Source of the DNA: Quillaja saponaria
Lineage: Eukaryota > Streptophyta > Magnoliopsida > Fabales > Quillajaceae
Reading direction: 5' to 3'
Length of the DNA stretch: 64,000 nt
NCBI GenBank assembly: GCA_029379385.1
Contig: CM055605.1
Span: 12,249,001 to 12,313,000, forward strand
Numbering within the stretch: the first letter of the stretch is position 1; every line of letters starts with the position of its first letter. Made by a program: the position numbers and the translations under genes. Shown here one piece after another: positions 60,001-64,000 of the stretch. The notes beneath the pieces are model-generated. The model was not told the origin of the DNA and made no database searches. It saw only the letters and a list, made by a program, of their open reading frames with translations.

Positions 60001-62083
60001 TGGGTCTACAAGTTGCAAAGAAACCACTATTATAACCCTTAAAGCATATATATAGTCTCTTAAATATTGGTCTGACTTCAAGCTATGGTCTTCATAACTT
60101 CATTTGACAAATAGTTCCAAGACTACTTCTTCTCAAATTAGCACAGTGGCCCCACAATTTTGAATATTACTCTTTGTAGGTCCCTTTAATTTTTATTTTA
60201 TTTTTGTACAGCCCTTAACCTAGTCTTGTATGTTATAGTCCTTGATATCCCAACATTATATTTCTCCCTCACATCTTCTTGAATGTCAAACAACTTCATT
60301 TTATAGTTCACTTTCACCTTATCAATAATTGTGTCTGCAACCTTTGTAGAGTTAGCAAAGAAATTTTTGAAAACCTTGTTACATGTGTAGTTCTGTCTCA
60401 TGATTTTCAATACATAAATCACTTTACCTCTAATATTGCTACAAAGCAACCACCAACCACACCATAGTATGTATTCAATCCTGCATTTGATTGAGTCATT
60501 TTTCTTAAACTTTGTTGCTTTTCTATTTAGCAAAGGCCATTCAATGACTACATCCTTAAACTCCTTCATGTTTATGAACTATGTTCCAACCCTCAAAATG
60601 TACCCTTACATATGTCTTCAGGTCTATAACTTATAACTCTTGGTCTTTTATTCCTTTCATTATCTGAAGCTATGGGAGACTCCAACTCATCACTCACATA
60701 ATCCTCTTCTAAAACATGTCAATCAGTAGTAGGTGAAACTAGTACAAAGCTCTCAACACCATGGTCTCTCTTTTTCCTAGTTGTCCTCTTACTTTCTTTT
60801 TCTTTTCTTTTTTTCACTCATGTTAGGTCTACCAATGTCCTCAAGTTCTATGTCCACATAATCATCATAATAATCATTGTCTCTATCCTCATCAAGTGAC
60901 ATCCCTCCAAACTATCCTCATTATCTTCCTCACCATCTATGTCAACATCTACGTCACCATCTTCCTTACCATATTCCTCACTGTATTATTGATCCTGATA
61001 GCATTTTTTCATCACTCATATGAGCATCTATTAAAGCCTCAATTTCTTCTACCTGATAGTGTCAACTTGATGTTCAATATAGATTTTAGCTACCTATTAC
61101 TAAATTTCATGGATACCTTATAAGTTTTCATAGCATCCTTGTCAAAAACAAACTCTTCCAATCCATTGGTAAAAGACATACCAGGAACTCTCCAATACAA
61201 CATTTTAAAACTATTGTACTTTAAGATTTTTTCAATCTTACTAACAGATGTAAAGTATGACTAGTAGTCTATGTGAGAACAAAATCGATCAGTCACATCA
61301 TTCACATAACTACAAGTAGCATTTTCAGACTCTTTACAAAATTGTGCCCTATGATGCAATACAACTTGAATTGCATCATCACAATTGTCCTCTTTACAAT
61401 AAAGTAAAAGAAGAAAAAGACAAATCAACACAAAACTCAAAGACATAAACAACAAGCATGTGAAATATTTCATAACCACAATGCACAACTCAAATAAAGC
61501 AAATATTATACAATGTTGTGTATTTCATAACATTTAAAAGGAATAAAATGCATCAAAATCAACATATATCCAATTTAAAAGGCATAAAGACATAAATAAA
61601 AGGCATAAAGGCATCTTACTAAAGTGAAAGTAGAAGTTATAACGGTAACAAAGAAAAACAAAAACAAAAGCCCTAACTTGACAGATCTTTCAATCCAAAC
61701 ACAATCTAATGCAAGTCTAAAATCGAAATCCCGAACGATGATAAGAAACCCTAATTCCACATATTTTGCCTATGGTTGGCACGATTTGGAAAAATTTAAG
61801 GACTCGTAAGGTCCTTAGGTTCAAAAACAATGTAGTTTCTCTTATTTTTGGAGAAATTATGTAGTTTTATGCTTCAGAAATGAATATAAAGAAAAAACTA
61901 GCCACGTATGATACACGTAGGCACCACGTGGTGTTTGTTAAGCCACATCAGTGAGAGACAAGATGGTAGGGTCCTAATCAGGTTTAAATTTTTAATTACG
62001 GGGACCCAATTATGACAAGCTGAGTGGTATGGATCAAAGTGAAATCTAACCCAAATTATAGGGACTAAATATGTAATTTATCC
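57096..62083 (-). mobile_element. Full-length Mutator-like element (MULE), 4988 bp
   Basis: The ends are long inverted repeats. The left begins GGCTAAATTACACATTTTG and the inverse of the right begins GGATAAATTACATATTTAG; both continue with TATAATTTGGGT-AGATTT-ACTTTG and similarity extends well over 100 bases. The 9 bases TAAAATTTA flank the element exactly at 57087-57095 and 62084-62092, the hallmark target duplication of Mutator. The minus strand inside encodes a decayed MuDR-type transposase. Confidence 0.92.
58440..61190 (-). pseudogene. MuDR-type transposase pseudogene
   Basis: Minus-strand parts in order: acidic N-terminal region (about 61190-60640); the MuDR N-terminal domain (60569-60198) with KEFKDVVIEW, KFKKNDSIKCR, RVFKN-like and FDIQEDVREKYNVGISRT; the catalytic core (about 60010-59640) with IIGIDGCQLKGEYGGQLLV, whose aspartate is the first catalytic residue, then WTWFLEKLLNDIG and ISDQQK with the second aspartate, then GLVPTVDEVLEGGRHRFYLK; then FEFIREYLMNSF (59390-59340). 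The C-terminus has RPKKK-like basic codons and a zinc-knuckle-like CNLYGHTKR (about 58760). In-frame stops, for example just after SFPLAFAVV, and frameshifts make it non-functional. Confidence 0.87.
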
Positions 62084-62092
62084 TAAAATTTA
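62084..62092. repeat. Right 9-bp target-site duplication of the MULE
   Basis: TAAAATTTA, identical to 57087-57095. Confidence 0.88.
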
Positions 62093-63300
62093 AACCTTAT
62101 GTCTTTTTTATTTAAAATCGAACTGTAAAATTGTAAGTTTATATAACTATCCAAAAATCGTAACTTTGAGTTCCCATATCTATTTGGTTATTTACAATTA
62201 GTAAACAAGCATTATGTTCTTGGAAATCTTATTGTCTTAGTGTTCCATAGAATCTGAACATTATTCTTGTTTTAATTTTATTGTTGTTTTAATCAATGTT
62301 GTGGAAATTTTTGGTTTTTCAATTCTTGTTCTTATATGTATCTTATTTCTAAATTAGGGTTAATTCAATATTGATTGAAAGTCAAGAAGAATTTTTTTTT
62401 TTTTTTTTTTTTTTTTTTGAATAATTAACTTTTTTTAAGTTATATCTTCTTGATTAGTTTAGCTTTTCTTGGTTTCCAAGTTAATCATGCATGTTTAGAT
62501 TAGAAAGAATTTAGCTTTAGTTTAAACATTTGTCATATTGCATTATTTGCTTTTCAAGTAAATTAATGATTGAAACCAATTACCCTTAGTATAGGAAATC
62601 AACCTTATGGTTAGACAAGTTAAGTGTTTCAACTAAACTTATCATTCTCGTAAACTAGTCCCCTTACCTAGCTTTGGATGTAAAGTAGTTCTCAAAAGCT
62701 TTCTTTGGTCATGAAAGTCACAAAATATTAAAAAGCATTAGTTTTCTTTGGTCATATGCATTTCCATTAATACAACTTAATGCATGAATATATACTTTCT
62801 TTTACTCATCTATCAAATACTTTAAAAAGCACACTTAATTTTTTTTATTAGTTTGAGTAATTCATATATATATATTATGTCCTTAATCCCATGCTATTTA
62901 CGTTTTAGATATTGTATTCTAAATTAACTTATTACTTTTAAGTCATTAAACTTACAATGTACAAATTTCAAATTTGTATACTTAAATTCTAGATTTCCCA
63001 TTTCAATAGCCATGTAAAACCATTTCATGTATTTACTACTTTCTTCAAACTTTTATGTAACCTTAATTCATGTCCTAATTCCCTTCAAAGCATACTCTAA
63101 TAACCCAACTAACTTAGAGTTTATTTCAAAAAAAATTCAAATCAATGTATCTAATACAAGTTGCACGGCCTTGGAAAGTTCCTTTCTTATTTTTCCTCTC
63201 CTACCCGTGTCCTTATAAAGCCCCACTATTTCTCAATTCAGCTTTTATCAACCAAAGAGGGGAAAGAACCTCTTGATTAACTTGCTGTTCAAAATAGGGG
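62093..63300. other. Intergenic, nothing recognised
   Basis: No gene. A T-run of about 27 bases lies at 62391-62418. The rest is AT-rich without recognisable features. Confidence 0.4.
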
Positions 63301-63893
63301 ATAGCCTTTTAGAATTGATATAACTCACACACTTTGGTGGCTGAAATAGAGTAGATGGAAGCTATCCAAATAGCCCTTTCTAGTTTGATTCTCCTCGCCC
63401 TTGTGTTTCTGAAATTGGCTGGCAACAAAGGCATTCACACCACTGAAGCAGGGCAGCTCTACCTACAACGCCTATTGTTGCCTTTGCTGCCCACAGCTCC
63501 ACCAAATCCACCCACACAAACACACTTCCCTATCCCCTTCTTCTCGACTGTGTTAAACTCAACTGGGTTAGAAAGGAGATGCAAGAATAACAGAGGTTTA
63601 AGAAAGAAAGAAAGACTGAGAGAGGGAGAGTTTTGAAAGAGAAAGAGATTCAGAGAGAGAGAAAGAGTTGGCTAAAGCTGATATTTTTCATCATTACAAA
63701 AACGTTCTCATTACAGTGTAGAATCAGTATTAATATGAAAACAATTTCAACTAGCTTAGCCCACTTGCTAACTGACTGACAGCTCCTCTAACAACTCCCT
63801 AACGAAGACTTCTAACAAGATTACTAATTCAAACGCTGCATTGCAAGCTGTCTCTGTAGACTAGTATTAACAAAAGACCCTTATCAACACTCC
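63301..63893 (-). repeat. Probable gypsy 3' LTR (left boundary unresolved)
   Basis: On the minus strand, a purine-rich CAAGAACAGGAG runs into TGTTGATAAGGG at 63893, a typical polypurine-tract to LTR junction. Downstream the minus strand has CTCTCTCTCTGAATCTC-type pyrimidine runs, as in a transcribed LTR. The far end of the LTR was not found. The open frame at 63355-63636 on the plus strand is judged to be chance. Confidence 0.45.
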
Positions 63894-64000
63894 TGTTCTT
63901 GACAAAGTCCTTGTCCTCAAGGACGAAATTGAGAAAACTTGGACTTAAGCACGTGAAAGTCTTCCCAAGTGCAATCTTCACGGCTACTGTTGGACCAGTG
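63894..64000 (-). pseudogene. C-terminus of gypsy polyprotein (partial, runs off window)
   Basis: The minus strand from 64000 reads HWSNSSREDCTWEDFHVLKS then KFSQF. After a one-base frameshift comes VLEDKDFVKN. This is the end of plant Ty3/gypsy polyprotein after the integrase, where W-ATWED followed by FP-F-LEDK is usual. The rest of the element lies beyond the right edge. Confidence 0.75.

Noticed and set aside
63355..63636. 93-codon open frame starting with a hydrophobic, signal-like stretch
   Set aside because: It sits inside the probable gypsy LTR, opposite to the element, and changes to low-complexity Arg/Lys/Glu. No homologue was recognised.

Overview
The window is AT-rich nuclear DNA of a flowering plant, almost certainly a eudicot. 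It has spliced genes with GT-AG introns, a mitochondrial-type plant 3-hydroxyisobutyrate dehydrogenase, a plant QALGGH-type zinc-finger gene, plant Ty1/copia, Ty3/gypsy, MULE and PIF/Harbinger elements, and a nuclear insertion of plastid DNA. Only two genes look intact. Nearly everything else is transposable-element sequence in various states of decay. Most short open frames in the window are chance or sit inside dead elements.

Layout. 1-7.1 kb is repeats: a dispersed LTR-like repeat (1.37-2.22 kb), a possible CACTA end at 2.41 kb, a 168-bp tandem array (3.19-3.91 kb), a GGCC-rich stretch, an LTR-like block, and on the minus strand a gypsy 5' end (LTR 6825-7108, tRNA-Met primer site, gag start). 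7.5-16.6 kb holds the complete ten-exon HIBADH gene (minus strand, 354 codons, every junction in frame), with repeat fragments in its larger introns. 16.9-25 kb is degraded LTR-element sequence, a second copy of the dispersed repeat, and a 3.4-kb gypsy-type LTR with no internal region. 27.4-28.4 kb is an intronless ZAT-type C2H2 repressor gene (plus strand, 314 aa). 29-33.5 kb has a MITE-like element and a compact copia element with both LTRs, whose gag remnant runs directly into the RNase H remnant. 34-38.4 kb carries another LTR, with a strong G-quadruplex motif, and the third copy of the dispersed repeat.

From about 40.2 to 49.0 kb there is one old copia element on the minus strand: 5' LTR, primer site, gag, gag-pre-integrase, integrase, reverse transcriptase, 3' LTR. 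It is split between integrase and reverse transcriptase by about 1.9 kb containing rearranged plastid DNA (ycf2, trnA-UGC/rrn23 spacer and accD pieces). 50.0-50.9 kb is a complete PIF/Harbinger-like element with TAA target duplications. 57.1-62.1 kb is a full-length Mutator-like element with long terminal inverted repeats, a perfect 9-bp target duplication and a decayed MuDR transposase. The right edge holds the 3' part of a gypsy element that continues beyond the window.

The two cellular genes do not form a pathway together. HIBADH belongs to mitochondrial valine catabolism; the zinc-finger gene encodes a probable stress- or development-related transcriptional repressor. I found no clearly new molecular system. 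The most unusual structures are the plastid mosaic inside the copia element, the gag/RNase H deletion element with intact ends, and the 168-bp array whose period is exactly 56 codons.
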